64,000 bases of DNA from Kitasatospora sp. NBC_00374. GTDB taxonomy: Bacteria > Actinomycetota > Actinomycetes > Streptomycetales > Streptomycetaceae. A program made the translations under genes and the position numbers. Shown piece after piece: positions 24,904-34,423 of this stretch; positions within the stretch are counted from its first letter, which is position 1, and each line of letters opens with the position of its first letter. Below the pieces are notes generated by a model, which did no database searches, had not been told where the DNA came from, and worked only from the letters and a program-made list of their open reading frames with translations. Location: contig NZ_CP107964.1 of the NCBI RefSeq assembly GCF_041434935.1, positions 7,423,001-7,487,000 on the forward strand. The letters are read 5' to 3'.

Positions 24904-25985
24904 CAGCCGGCCAGCAGGTGGCGGGCGTCGTGCACGGCCTGCCAGTGCGGGCCGCGCCGCCGCGGGACCCGCTGCTCCAGGTAGCGGCGCAGCCGGGCCA
25001 GGTCCTCCGGGCTGTCCTTGGCCGCGGTGCCGGCCAGGCTGGCGACCAGGTCGGCCGCGTTGCCGGCCTCGCTGCGTAGGTACCAGCCGCGCAGCCCGAC
25101 CGCGTGGGCGACCGAGACCGCCTCGGCGGTGCTCATCACCGCGGACGGGCGGTCGCCGCCCTCGCCGGCCCGCAGCTCGCGGAAGGCGGTGACCAGCACC
25201 TCCAGCAGGTCCCGGTCGGGCGCCGCGGTCACCCCCGACCGGCGTAGCAGGTTCCCGGACTCGGCCTCGACCAGGGCGAGTTCGGTGTCCAGGTCGGGGA
25301 TCGGGAAGACGGTCTCGAAGTTGAACCGGCGCTTGAGCGCCGAGCTCATCTCGTTCACCCCGCGGTCGCGGGTGTTGGCGGTGGCGATCACGTTGAAGCC
25401 CTGCTTGGCGAAGACCATGCCCTCCGGCCCGTCAAGCTCGGGGATCGCCACCACCCGCTCCGAGAGCAGGGACAGCAGTGAGTCCTGCACCTCCAGCGGG
25501 CAGCGGGTGATCTCCTCGAACCGGACCACCCGGCCCTCGGCCATGCCGCGCAGCATCGGCGCGGGCACCAGCGAGCGGGTGGAGGGGCCCTCCGACACCA
25601 GCAGGGCGTAGTTCCACGAGTACTTGATCTGGTCCTCGGTGGTCGCCGCGCCGCCCTGCACGGTCAGCCGGGAGGTGCCGCTGACCGCCGCCGCGATCAG
25701 CTCCGACAGCAGCGACTTCGCGGTGCCCGGCTCGCCGACCAGCAGCAGGCCGCGGTTGGTGGCCAGGGTCACCAGGGCACGCTCGACCAGCGCCGGATCG
25801 CCCACGAACTTGCGGGCGATGCCGGCCGCCTCGTCGCCGACGATGAACCGGCGGGCCGCGCGCAGGCTCAGCTCCCAGCCCGGCGGGCGGTGGTCGCGGT
25901 CCTCGGCGTGCAGCGCCGCCAGCTCCTCGGCGTACCGGACCTCGGCGGGCGGCCGTTGGAGGTGCTCCTCGGCGGTGGTGGTCAT
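24903..25985 (-). CDS. MoxR-family AAA+ ATPase (YehL-like)
   Basis: 360 residues. Walker A is GEPGTAKS at 84-91, Walker B includes RFEEI at about 155-159, sensor 1 is NVIATANTRDRG, and an arginine-finger region (ALKRRFNFE) follows. MoxR ATPases act as chaperones that remodel or load cofactors onto partners, usually with a VWA protein. I chose the ATG at 25985 because GGGAGGG precedes it. A GTG at 26039 overlapping the WGR/DUF4132 stop (GTGA) would add 18 residues and is a real alternative. It is the second gene of the operon. Confidence 0.9.
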   Translation of the reverse strand: MTTTAEEHLQRPPAEVRYAEELAALHAEDRDHRPPGWELSLRAARRFIVGDEAAGIARKFVGDPALVERALVTLATNRGLLLVGEPGTAKSLLSELIAAAVSGTSRLTVQGGAATTEDQIKYSWNYALLVSEGPSTRSLVPAPMLRGMAEGRVVRFEEITRCPLEVQDSLLSLLSERVVAIPELDGPEGMVFAKQGFNVIATANTRDRGVNEMSSALKRRFNFETVFPIPDLDTELALVEAESGNLLRRSGVTAAPDRDLLEVLVTAFRELRAGEGGDRPSAVMSTAEAVSVAHAVGLRGWYLRSEAGNAADLVASLAGTAAKDSPEDLARLRRYLEQRVPRRRGPHWQAVHDARHLLAG

Positions 25986-26035
25986 GGCGGCCCTCCCGGG
26001 GTGGTCCGTGCGGCTGTCGGTGGGGTGGCTCGTCG

Positions 26036-29000
26036 TCACGGCGTGGTCAGCTCGGTGAGGTCGGCGATCACCTCGGAGGCGGTCACCGGGTCGAGCTCGG
26101 CGAAGGTCGGGAAGGTCCGGTTGTGAGTCCAGTAGTCGCCCGGGCGGATGTCGAGCCACACCGTCTCCACCCGCTGCTCGGGATACACGTCGTGCATACC
26201 GACCGCGATGCCGTGCTCCGGGGCGAGCACCACATAGCGGTCGGGTCCGACCCGGCGGGACAGCCAGCGCTCCACGCCCGCGTCCTGCGGCGCGCCGCGC
26301 TGCCAGCCGCGCCGCTCCATGCCGACCAGCCGGGCGGTGGGCAGCGCCGGACCGTTCTCGAAGCGGGTCAGGCGGTGGCCGGCCCGCTCCTCGTCGGTCA
26401 GCGCGTACACCGGGCGGCCGAGCTGACGGAACGGCTGCAGGATCTCGTAGTCGGCGAACAGCTCCGACCAGGCGGCGAGGTCGTCGCAGAGGAGCAGCGG
26501 GTGGGCCAGTCGGACAGTCGCCCCGGCGGGCAGCGCGAACACCTCGTCATGGACGTCCGCCAGGGTCCGATCCTCGGCGACCCGGAACGCGGTCGCCGTG
26601 CCGTCCGCCTCGGCCAGCCACACCAGCCGGCGCACCAGGTGCCACAGCAGCGGATGCCCCACGAAGAGCTGGTCGAACTCCTCCGCCGTCCACGACCGCC
26701 GGGCGACCATCGCGTCCTCCAGACGGCGGATCTGGTCCCCCGCCACCGTGCGGACGTCCTTCTTCAGCGCGGCGAAGCGCTTGCGCTCGGCCGGCGCCAG
26801 CTCGGCGTCGTCCCGCGCCCCCGGGGCCGGCAGGTCCTTGCGGCGGGCGCCGTCCGAGTCCAGCACGTACGGCTTGAGCTGCTCGTCGAAGCCCACCGTG
26901 AAGGTCCGGGTGCCGTAGTCGACGACGGTGGTCCCGTCGGCGTCCAGCCCGAAGTCCGGCACCAGACGGTCCGAGAGCTGCTCCCCGGACAGGCCGAGCC
27001 CGGCCGCCACCTCGGCGATCTTCTCCTGCGCCCGCGCCTTGAGCGCCTTGAACTTCACCCGCTGCGCGATACCGTGCAGGTGCAGCAGCGCGACGTCGCT
27101 GCCGATCGCGGCCAGCACCTCCAGGCCGTCCACCGCGCGGTGGTGCGCCCCCTCGCCCGGCCACGCCCGGAGCACCGGCGTCAGTCGGCGGACCGTCTCG
27201 TCGTCCCCGAGCCGGCCGAGCGCGTGCAGCGCCCACCCGTCCTGGGACGGCATGCCGGCCATCCGCCACTGCTCGAACACCGCCCAGCCGAGGTCAGTCA
27301 GCGACTGCGGCTCGCACACCTCGGCCACCTGGTCGAGGCCCGGGTAGAACGCCCCGGGCTTGGACAGCGCGAGCATCGTGAGCACGTGCCGCACCATCTC
27401 GGCGGGCAGCGCGCCCTCGCCGCCGCGAACCAGCAGCTGCGGCAGCATCATCGGCTCCGCCCAGTCACCGAGCTGGGGCAACTTCGCCGGCAGCACATTC
27501 ACCAGCGGGTCGGCCGAGAGCAGCGCGCCCACCACCTCATCCGCCTCCGGTCCGTACTCGCCGGCCACCGCACGCACCGCCGCGACGCCCTGCGCCGCAC
27601 AGATCAACCGGAGGGCGTGCTCGGCGCTTCGCCGGGCCACGCCCGCCTTCCCGACCGCGGCAGGAACCAGCAGCCGGGCCGCGTCCAGCCCGTGCCGGGC
27701 GAACCATGAGCGCGCGGTGTCCCCGGCCGACTTGAGCCGGATCAGCCAGTCCGCCATCATCTCGGCCACCCGGACGTCCAGGTACGGCAGCAGCAGCGCC
27801 GCGTGCGCGGCCGGGTTCTGCAGCGCGGCGGCCCGCATCGGCTCGAGCGCGTCCGGCCCGAAGCGGGCGGCGACCCGGCGCAGCGCGCCCATGGCGTCCC
27901 AGATGTACTCGCCGCCCCGCCACTGCGAGATCAGCGGCCGGCCCAGCTCCTCGTCGCCGTACGCGAACAGCGCCAGCTCCTCGTGCCGGTTGGAGTGGCG
28001 CCGCGCGTCGCCGGACCGCCCGTTCGTGGCCCGGATCGTGCCGGCGATCCGCTGCCAGTCGGCGTCCGACCAGCGCGCGTACCAGGACTCGGAGACCGCC
28101 CACGCCTCCCGCTCACCCGGCAGCCAACGCAGCTGCGGCCCTTCCGGCGCGGTGAGGCCGGTCAGCACGCGGGGCTTGGCGGTGGAGCGCGGCCGGGTCC
28201 ACGGCGGGCTGGTGAACAGCTCCGGCAGCGAGTCGGGACGGACATCCGACACCCGGTCGCCCGGATCGGTGAGCGGCTCGACCACGGCCGCCTGTTCCGG
28301 CGTCAGCTCCGGCAGCAGCTCGAGCGCGGTCGCGCGGTGGGCGGCGACATGGGCGGTGAGGAGCTGGCGGGCGAGCCGCTGCGCGGCCGCATCGGCGGAC
28401 GCCGCCGCAGCCTCCGCGAGGAGGCGCAGAGCACGCCGGGGGAAGCGGCGCATGGCTGCCACCAGGGCGCCGCGGGCCGCCTTGCCGTTCTCCTGATGGG
28501 TCAGCAGCCCCCGAAAGCCCTCGTCGGAGGGAAGCTCGGCTATCGCGTTGAGCAGCTGCTTCTGCTTGTCGCTGTAGAGGTAGTTGTTGGCCAAGGCATG
28601 CAGCCACAGCGGCGCGGCGCCGCCTTGGAGTCCCTCCGCCACGGTCGCGATGATCTCGGCGGACCAGCCGTCCCAGCCCAGGTCCGGCGGTTGGGGGAGC
28701 TTCTCCAGCGGCTCGGCCGAGGAGAGCGAGCACAGCAGCATCGACCACTCGGCCGAGCCCAGCCGCGCGGCCGACTTCGCGCACTCCTCGGCCCAGTCGG
28801 ACTCGGACGGCACCAAGTACGCCGTCACCACCAGGCGGGACAGGTCGGTCCGGCATCCGGCCAGGGCCTCGACCACCGCGCGGTGGGTCTCCTCGTCGCA
28901 CGCCGCCAGCAGCGACCGGACGCGATCCGCGGCGGGGCGGTACGCCGCGGGCGTCCGGCCGGTCGCGGCGTACCGGACGCGCGGGTGGACAGCGCGTGAG

Positions 29001-29662
29001 CCGTTCCAGTCGGTCTCGACGGCCACGGTGAACAGCTCGACGGTGGCCCTGGCCGCGAACGGCAGGCCGAACTCCGCGACCCAGGCGTCCACGGCCATCC
29101 GGATCCTGCTGTCGGTGGAGACCGCGAACGCCGCGGTCAGCACCGCCGCACCGAGCGGGTTCTGACTGCCGGAGTGGTGAGCACGGGCAGCCGCGACCAG
29201 GTCCGTCTCGCTGCGGTCCGAGGTGAGCGCCTGCTCCAGCCAGGCGTCCACCTGCCTCAGCGTGGCGTGGTACCCGTCCACCGCGTTCCTCACCGGCGCG
29301 GCCGGCGGGCGGGGGACGCCGCCCCGGCGGGGGATCAGGACCCGCCGCCAGGCCTCCGGCAGGACGAAGGTGTCCTCGTCGACCGGGGCGTCCACGGGCT
29401 CGGGGGCGGCGGCCGGCGAGGTCGCCGCGACGGGCCGCGGGGTGGGTGCAGAGCCGGTGCCGGTCTCGCGGTAGCCCTTGCGCTCCTTCTCGGCGACCGT
29501 CCTGGCGAAGTGTGCCTGCGCCGCCTCCGAGGTCGGGAACTCCTTGCTCTGCTCCCGCCCGTCGGTGCCGGACCGGCCGTAGCGCACGGTCACCACGGCA
29601 CCGTCGACCGCGGCCTCCCAGAACTTGTCCGAGCCGCCCTCGGTGAACTCCCAGCGCCGCAC
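26036..29662 (-). CDS. WGR-DUF4132 protein (YehI/MolR-like), first gene of MoxR operon
   Basis: 1208 residues. The N-terminal WGR domain (about 1-75, RRWEFTEGGSDKFWEAAVDG and VRYGRSGTDG) is a nucleic-acid or PARP-type binding module. A long helical HEAT-like middle follows, and a C-terminal DUF4132 region (about 880-1110: DGTTVVDYGTRTFTVGFDEQLKPYV; WTAEEFDQLFVGHPLLWHLVRRLVW) ends in HPLLLCD. E. coli MolR/YehI have this architecture and also sit next to a MoxR ATPase. The GTG start at 29662 follows GGCGGAG. It is probably the promoter-proximal cistron, with 504 bp of non-coding DNA upstream. Confidence 0.9.
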   Translation of the reverse strand: MRRWEFTEGGSDKFWEAAVDGAVVTVRYGRSGTDGREQSKEFPTSEAAQAHFARTVAEKERKGYRETGTGSAPTPRPVAATSPAAAPEPVDAPVDEDTFVLPEAWRRVLIPRRGGVPRPPAAPVRNAVDGYHATLRQVDAWLEQALTSDRSETDLVAAARAHHSGSQNPLGAAVLTAAFAVSTDSRIRMAVDAWVAEFGLPFAARATVELFTVAVETDWNGSRAVHPRVRYAATGRTPAAYRPAADRVRSLLAACDEETHRAVVEALAGCRTDLSRLVVTAYLVPSESDWAEECAKSAARLGSAEWSMLLCSLSSAEPLEKLPQPPDLGWDGWSAEIIATVAEGLQGGAAPLWLHALANNYLYSDKQKQLLNAIAELPSDEGFRGLLTHQENGKAARGALVAAMRRFPRRALRLLAEAAAASADAAAQRLARQLLTAHVAAHRATALELLPELTPEQAAVVEPLTDPGDRVSDVRPDSLPELFTSPPWTRPRSTAKPRVLTGLTAPEGPQLRWLPGEREAWAVSESWYARWSDADWQRIAGTIRATNGRSGDARRHSNRHEELALFAYGDEELGRPLISQWRGGEYIWDAMGALRRVAARFGPDALEPMRAAALQNPAAHAALLLPYLDVRVAEMMADWLIRLKSAGDTARSWFARHGLDAARLLVPAAVGKAGVARRSAEHALRLICAAQGVAAVRAVAGEYGPEADEVVGALLSADPLVNVLPAKLPQLGDWAEPMMLPQLLVRGGEGALPAEMVRHVLTMLALSKPGAFYPGLDQVAEVCEPQSLTDLGWAVFEQWRMAGMPSQDGWALHALGRLGDDETVRRLTPVLRAWPGEGAHHRAVDGLEVLAAIGSDVALLHLHGIAQRVKFKALKARAQEKIAEVAAGLGLSGEQLSDRLVPDFGLDADGTTVVDYGTRTFTVGFDEQLKPYVLDSDGARRKDLPAPGARDDAELAPAERKRFAALKKDVRTVAGDQIRRLEDAMVARRSWTAEEFDQLFVGHPLLWHLVRRLVWLAEADGTATAFRVAEDRTLADVHDEVFALPAGATVRLAHPLLLCDDLAAWSELFADYEILQPFRQLGRPVYALTDEERAGHRLTRFENGPALPTARLVGMERRGWQRGAPQDAGVERWLSRRVGPDRYVVLAPEHGIAVGMHDVYPEQRVETVWLDIRPGDYWTHNRTFPTFAELDPVTASEVIADLTELTTP

Positions 29663-30166
29663 AGCTCCGCCCCTCTCCTCGAACGGTTGATCAGGTGAGG
29701 AACAGTAGCGAGGCCTACCGACAGGCCGACCTCCGGACCGCCCGCGTCGCGGCCCGGACCGCCGGCGCGATCAGCCCCACCAGAGGAACCAGCTGTGTAC
29801 GTCGACCAGTGACTCTGCGTACTCGGCGAGGCTGCAGGCCTCCTGGAAGACGTTGTCCGGACGGGCGGCCGCGTCGCAGGAGTACACGGTGACCAGGTCG
29901 CGCCATTTGCTATCCGGACCTGGGCGGCTCGGATGCTCCTGCGGATCACGGATCACGGAACTCCGGGCGCTGGCAGGAATGGCGCTGTCCCCACCATGCG
30001 GTTCACTTCTGAGGGCTGAGCCCACCGCCCGTCTTGCCGCGATCGGGAACCTGCTGGCCGAGTCGTCTCCGGCGCACGAAATGGCTCAGATGAGACAGGG
30101 CACTGAGGTCGCAGTCGTCACCGCCGTCCTCTTGATGCTGATCAACTGTCCGCTTTGGCAGTCGAG
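29663..30166. other. 504-bp spacer upstream of MoxR operon
   Basis: No convincing gene is present. A minus-strand frame at 29771-30025 (84 codons, with WRDLVTVYSCDAAARPDN and ending VDVHSWFLWWG) has no good ribosome site and no family I know; it could be a small gene or a relic. A tandem GGATCAC repeat sits at 29943-29956. The promoter of the WGR/DUF4132 operon should lie in the left part. Confidence 0.4.
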
Positions 30167-30967
30167 TTATCCGCGATCGAAGACCGCCGTGACGGGCGCG
30201 TGGTCGGACCAGCGCTCGGCGTGGGAGGCGGCGCGCTCGACGTACGCCTCGACGCACCTGGCCGCGAGGCCCGGACTCGACATCTGGTAGTCGATCCGCC
30301 AGCCGGCGTCGTTGTCGAAGGCGCGGCCGCGGTAGGACCACCACGAGTACGGGCCGGGCTGGTCGGGGTGCAGGGCGCGGACCACGTCGACGTAGCCTGT
30401 CTCGTCGAGGACGCGGGTGAGCCAGGCGCGCTCCTCGGGGAGGAAGCCGGCGTTCTTCTGGTTGGTCTTCCAGTTCTTGAGGTCGTCCTCGCGGTGGGCG
30501 ATGTTCCAGTCGCCGCAGACCAGGACCTCGCGGCCCTCGGCGGCGGCGCTGGTGCGGAGCCGGTCGAGGTGGGCGATGAACTCCGCCATGAAGCGTTCCT
30601 TCTCGTCCTGGCGGTCGGTGCCGACCTCGCCGGACGGGAGGTAGAGGCTGGCGACGGTCAGGCCCGGCAGGTCGATCTCGACGTATCTGCCCGAATTGTC
30701 GAATTCCTCCGAGCCGAACCCGATCACGCTGCGCTCGGGCGGCCGCCGGGAGAGCACCGCCACCCCGGCCCGGCCCTTGGCCGCGGCCGGCGCCCAGACC
30801 GCGTGCCAGCCCTCCAGCTCCAGCAGCTCCGCGGGGATCTGCCCGGCCTCGGCCCGTACCTCCTGCAGGCAGACCACGTCTGCCTTGGTGGCGGCCAGCC
30901 ACTCGACCAGGCCCTTCTTGGCGGCGGCCCGGATGCCGTTCACGTTCACTGTCGATACCACGATCAC
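30167..30967 (-). CDS. xthA: Exodeoxyribonuclease III, AP endonuclease family
   Basis: 266 residues of the ExoIII fold. Metal-binding and catalytic motifs are visible: NVNGIRAA near the N-terminus, CLQEVRAE (metal Glu), a SLYLPSGEVG strand, CGDWNIAHREDDLKN (catalytic Asp/Asn) and a C-terminal SDHAPVTAVF (active-site His-Asp). It removes AP sites and 3' blocking groups in base excision repair. The GTG at 30967 starts the usual VIVVSTVNVNGIR opening. The ribosome site is weak (GCGGGG). It is monocistronic. Confidence 0.9.
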   Translation of the reverse strand: MIVVSTVNVNGIRAAAKKGLVEWLAATKADVVCLQEVRAEAGQIPAELLELEGWHAVWAPAAAKGRAGVAVLSRRPPERSVIGFGSEEFDNSGRYVEIDLPGLTVASLYLPSGEVGTDRQDEKERFMAEFIAHLDRLRTSAAAEGREVLVCGDWNIAHREDDLKNWKTNQKNAGFLPEERAWLTRVLDETGYVDVVRALHPDQPGPYSWWSYRGRAFDNDAGWRIDYQMSSPGLAARCVEAYVERAASHAERWSDHAPVTAVFDRG

Positions 30968-31096
30968 CCCGCGAGGGTACCGGACCGGGGCGAACGACCC
31001 GGGCCGCTTCCGGGGTGTGGACCGCCGCCCGCCTGGCGCCGTCATTGGTCTTGACCATCTCGCGGAGCAAGCCCTAGGGTCGCTTACTGCAAAGAC

Positions 31097-31107
31097 CTTT
31101 AATAAAG
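31097..31107. promoter_or_regulatory. AT-rich palindrome upstream of GntR gene
   Basis: CTTTA-A-TAAAG (31097-31107) sits in a conspicuously AT-rich stretch (about 31085-31120) of otherwise GC-rich DNA, 82 nt before the GntR start. It is a candidate self-operator or promoter. Confidence 0.35.
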
Positions 31108-31188
31108 AAGGACGGATAAAGCCCGCCCTCCCCACCTGCCGAAACACCGGGGAGGCCGTGGCGGCGCTCCTTCAGGGTGGAGGACACG

Positions 31189-31989
31189 GTGGCTCAAGCG
31201 GTGGCTCAAGGACAGCTCGCGGCGGTGCCGGAGCCGAAGTACTGGCACCTGCGGACGGTGCTGGTCCGCACCATCGACGCGGAGTTCTCCACCGGCCAGA
31301 TCCTGCCCAACGAGCGCGAGCTCGCCGCCCGCTTCGGCGTGGCCCGGGCGACCCTGCGTCAGGCGCTCGACCAGCTGGAGCTGGAGGGCCGGCTGGTCCG
31401 CCGCCGGGGGATCGGCACGCTGATCGCCGCTCCGCGCGTCGGCGTCCCGGTCAACAGCCGCGAGGAGGGCTGGCCGGGCACCGCCCGCAGCCAGGCCTGG
31501 CGGGTGATCGACTGCGTCAGCTCCCCGGCCGGTGCGCAGCTGGCGGGGGCGCTCGGCATCGCCGAGGGCGCCACCGTGCACACCGTGCGCCGGGTGCGGA
31601 TGGTCCAGGGCGTCGCCGTCGCCACCGAGTCGCTGCACGTCCCGGACTCCGCCGTACCGCGGCTGCCCGCCATGCCGCACCTGGTCGGCGCCGACGGCCA
31701 GGCCGACCGCGCCCGCTCGGTGCTCCGGCAGCTGGAGCGGCTCGGGGTCGACGGCGAGTCCCGCTCGGTCGAGCTGGGTGTCGCCGAGGCCGAGCAGGCC
31801 TCCCTGCTGCAGCGCCCGCCGGGCACCCCCGTGCTGGTCGTCACCGCCCAGTACGCCGCCGCCGGCCGCCTGGTCGCGCTGGCCATCTCCACCTACCGCG
31901 CCGACACCTGCAAGCTCACCTTCGGCGAGACGGGCCTGGTCGAGGTCACTCCCGTCCAGGCCGGGGCACCGGCCCGCTCCGCCTCCTGA
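31189..31989 (+). CDS. GntR/HutC-family transcriptional regulator
   Basis: 266 residues. The N-terminal winged helix (about 18-82) includes ILPNERELAARFGVARATLRQALDQLELEGRLVRRRG, typical of GntR. The C-terminal effector domain is UTRA-like (VHTVRRVRMVQGVAVATESLHVP and PVLVVTAQYAAAGRLVALA). It is probably a repressor sensing a sugar or small metabolite. I chose the GTG at 31189, six bases after GGAGGA; a GTG at 31177 lies upstream in frame. It is convergent with the ROK gene across a strong shared terminator. Confidence 0.88.
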   Translation: MAQAVAQGQLAAVPEPKYWHLRTVLVRTIDAEFSTGQILPNERELAARFGVARATLRQALDQLELEGRLVRRRGIGTLIAAPRVGVPVNSREEGWPGTARSQAWRVIDCVSSPAGAQLAGALGIAEGATVHTVRRVRMVQGVAVATESLHVPDSAVPRLPAMPHLVGADGQADRARSVLRQLERLGVDGESRSVELGVAEAEQASLLQRPPGTPVLVVTAQYAAAGRLVALAISTYRADTCKLTFGETGLVEVTPVQAGAPARSAS

Positions 31990-32058
31990 GGCCTCCCGGC
32001 TTCTAGCCAGGCCTCCTGAGCCGAGCCGTACCGCACCACCGAGAAACACGCTGCCGAC

Positions 32059-32092
32059 CGGGCGGCGGCCCCCCTCGGGAGGCCGCCGCCCG
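32059..32092. terminator. Bidirectional terminator between GntR and ROK genes
   Basis: A 12-bp perfect stem, CGGGCGGCGGCC (32059-32070) with GGCCGCCGCCCG (32081-32092), has a 10-nt loop between convergent stops at 31989 and 32149. Confidence 0.75.
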
Positions 32093-32148
32093 AGTCGTCT
32101 CTCGCGACCGCCGACCCCGCCCGACCACCCGACCCCACCCGGGCGCCG

Positions 32149-33309
32149 TCAGCGGCCCGGCGCCGCCGGCGGGTCGAGCGCGAACAACTGCTCCTCGACG
32201 TGGTCGAGCGCCACCCGCAGCGCGCCCATCGCGACCACCTCCGAGCCCAGCGCGGCCGGCGCCACCTCCGGGGCCCGCAGCGTGAACAGGGCCAGCTGCT
32301 CGCGCAGCGGCTCCAGCACGCCGTCCAGCCCGGCGGCCCAGCCGCCGACCACCACCAGCTGCGGGTCGAGTGCCAGCACCAGCGCGGCGACGTCGTGCAC
32401 CAGCCGCTGCAGGAAGCGGTCGGTGGCCACCCGCGCCACCTCGTCGCCCTCCCGGGCCAGCCGCAGCACCCGGGCGACCGCTGCCTCGTCCAGCGGGTCC
32501 AGCGGCTTGCCGGTGGTCGACAGCAGCCGTTCCGGCGTCGCCTGTTGGCCGAGCAGGTGCAGCGCGCCGATCTCTCCGGCCGCGCCGCCGAAGCCGCGGT
32601 GCAGCCGGCCGCCGATCAGCGAACCGGCGCCGGGGCTCAGCCCGGCCATCACGAAGACCACGTCGCCCTTGCCGACGGCCGCGCCCTTCCAGTGCTCGGC
32701 GATGGCGGCCAGGTTGGCGTCGTTCTCGATCACCACGGGGCAGCGGAACGAGCGGCGCAGCCGCGCGCCGATGTCCAGACCCGTCCAGCCGGGCATCGCC
32801 GTGCCGAGCTGCACGGTGCCCTCGCGGTCCACGATGCCGGGGGTGCCGACGGCCACCGCCCACAGGCTGTCGCGCGAGATGCCGGCCTTGCGCAGCACCT
32901 CGGCCACCATCGACCGGACCAGGCCGAGGCGCTCCTCGGCCTCCAGCGTCTCGCCGACCGGCCGGGAGTGGGTGCCGACCAGTTCGCCGGCGAGGTCGGC
33001 GAGGACGATCCGGATGTCGTGGACGCCGATCTCGACGCCGAGCACGTGTCCGGCCTCGGCGCGGAACCGGAACCAGCGGGCCGGGCGTCCGCGCTGACGG
33101 CCGCTCTCCTGACTGTGGTCCACCTCGGCCACCAGACCGGACTCCAGCAGCCCCTCGATCACGCCCTCGACCGTCGGCCGGGACAGGCCGGTGTCGCCGA
33201 CGAGCTGGGTGAGGGTGACCGACTGCCCGTCACGCAACGCCCGCAGGGTGACCGCCGCGTTGATCCGACGCAGCAGCGAGGAGTCCCCTCCGGTGAGCCG
33301 ATCCGCCAA
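32149..33309 (-). CDS. ROK-family transcriptional regulator/sugar kinase-like protein
   Basis: About 386 residues. The N-terminal MarR-like winged helix (SSLLRRINAAVTLRALRDGQSVTLTQL with DTGLSRPTVEGVIE) is followed by a ROK domain with GVEIGVHDIRIVL, VGTPGIVDREG, IENDANLAAIAEH and GFGGAAGEIGALHL. The usual ROK zinc-cysteine cluster is missing after the GEIGALHL segment, so zinc binding is doubtful. The start is uncertain. TTG at 33309 follows GGAAGGG and gives MADRLTGGDSSLL; an ATG at 33444 is possible but adds an unlikely Arg-rich tail. It is probably a sugar-responsive repressor. Confidence 0.8.
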   Translation of the reverse strand: MADRLTGGDSSLLRRINAAVTLRALRDGQSVTLTQLVGDTGLSRPTVEGVIEGLLESGLVAEVDHSQESGRQRGRPARWFRFRAEAGHVLGVEIGVHDIRIVLADLAGELVGTHSRPVGETLEAEERLGLVRSMVAEVLRKAGISRDSLWAVAVGTPGIVDREGTVQLGTAMPGWTGLDIGARLRRSFRCPVVIENDANLAAIAEHWKGAAVGKGDVVFVMAGLSPGAGSLIGGRLHRGFGGAAGEIGALHLLGQQATPERLLSTTGKPLDPLDEAAVARVLRLAREGDEVARVATDRFLQRLVHDVAALVLALDPQLVVVGGWAAGLDGVLEPLREQLALFTLRAPEVAPAALGSEVVAMGALRVALDHVEEQLFALDPPAAPGR

Positions 33310-33627
33310 GTCGCTGCCCTTCCGCTTCGCGCGACAGCCCTGGCGCGCGGTGCCGAGTGCGCGGCCCGCCCCACAGCGGTGGTGTCGCTGCCGGGGCTGC
33401 CGCCGGAGTCCGCCCCCGAATGCCACGGCACGGCGGCGCGACACACCCGGAGGCTCAGCCGGAGCCTACTCGGCCGTCCCCGCACCCCGCGAGCATTTCC
33501 GCAGCTCATAACGGCTTCGGTATCGAAACGGTAGGTATCCCGTGATCGCACCGTGAGGTCCGCGGGACTCAGCGTGAACGGCGAGCGGCGAGCGGCGTGC
33601 GGCGAGGGCGGGGCCGGTGGCCCGAGG

Positions 33628-34284
33628 TCAGCTCAGCTGCCAGACCACCGAGGTCTTCACCGCGCTGTCCTCCAGGTCCGCGATCACCGGCACCCGGTAC
33701 GAGGCGATCTCGGTGAACCGCTCGCGCGGCAGGTAGGCCCGGCCGGGGTCACCCACCAGTACCAGGGCTCCGCGCTCCCGGGCCCGCTGAAGGAACGGCA
33801 GGACGCGCTGCGCCATGCCCCGTTCGTAGAAGACGTCCCCGGCGAGCACCACCTCGGCGGGGGCTCCGTCGCCGTCCAGCAGGTCGGCGCAGCGCGCGTC
33901 GACGGTGACATCGTTGGCCGCCGCGTTGAGGGCGATCGCGGTGACCGCGTACTCGTCGATCTCGGCGGCGGTGACCGAGGCGGCGCCGCTCAGGGCGGCG
34001 GCGATCGAGACCAGGCCGGAGCCGGCGGCCAGGTCGAGGACCCGGCGGCCGGCCACCGTGCCCGGCTGGTCGAGCACGTAGCGGGCGACGGCCTGGCCGC
34101 CGGCCCAGGCGAAGGCCCAGAACGGCGGTGGCAGCCCGATCTCGCCCTTCTCGGACTCGGTGCGCTCCCACAGGGCGATGGCCTCGTCCGCGAGGTGCAG
34201 CCGCACCTCGGGGACGAAGGGGACGGTGGCGAGGCGGGTCTGCGATGCGATGAACTCCGCGACCGATGCGGTGGTGGCCGACAC
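33628..34284 (-). CDS. SAM-dependent methyltransferase (ETFB-KMT/nicotinamide methylase-like)
   Basis: 218 residues. The SAM motif is VLDLAAGSGLVSIAAALSGA, followed by an acidic strand AAEIDEYAVTAIALNAAAN and VVLAGDVFYERGMA. The N-terminal FPPFWAFAWAGGQ-like segment (LPPPFWAFAWAGGQAVARYVLD) is characteristic of the class I branch containing the ETFB lysine methyltransferase and NNT1-like proteins, so a protein or small-amine substrate is likely. The GTG at 34284 has GAGGAGG upstream. It is a single gene. Confidence 0.85.
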   Translation of the reverse strand: MSATTASVAEFIASQTRLATVPFVPEVRLHLADEAIALWERTESEKGEIGLPPPFWAFAWAGGQAVARYVLDQPGTVAGRRVLDLAAGSGLVSIAAALSGAASVTAAEIDEYAVTAIALNAAANDVTVDARCADLLDGDGAPAEVVLAGDVFYERGMAQRVLPFLQRARERGALVLVGDPGRAYLPRERFTEIASYRVPVIADLEDSAVKTSVVWQLS

Positions 34285-34423
34285 GGTGCTCCTCCTCGGG
34301 ACGTACGGCACGGGCGAGCCGGTCCGGCAGACTCTATGCGACCTGACGATCCGTCAGCCACCGTCCGTCCCGGCTGCCGAAATCCCGCGGACGCGGATCG
34401 TCGCTGCTGGTAGACAGGCCGGT

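Noticed and set aside
29771-30025. 84-codon minus-strand ORF in the spacer upstream of the MoxR operon
   Set aside because: There is no clear ribosome site, no recognised family and no coupling to a neighbour. It could be real but cannot be supported.
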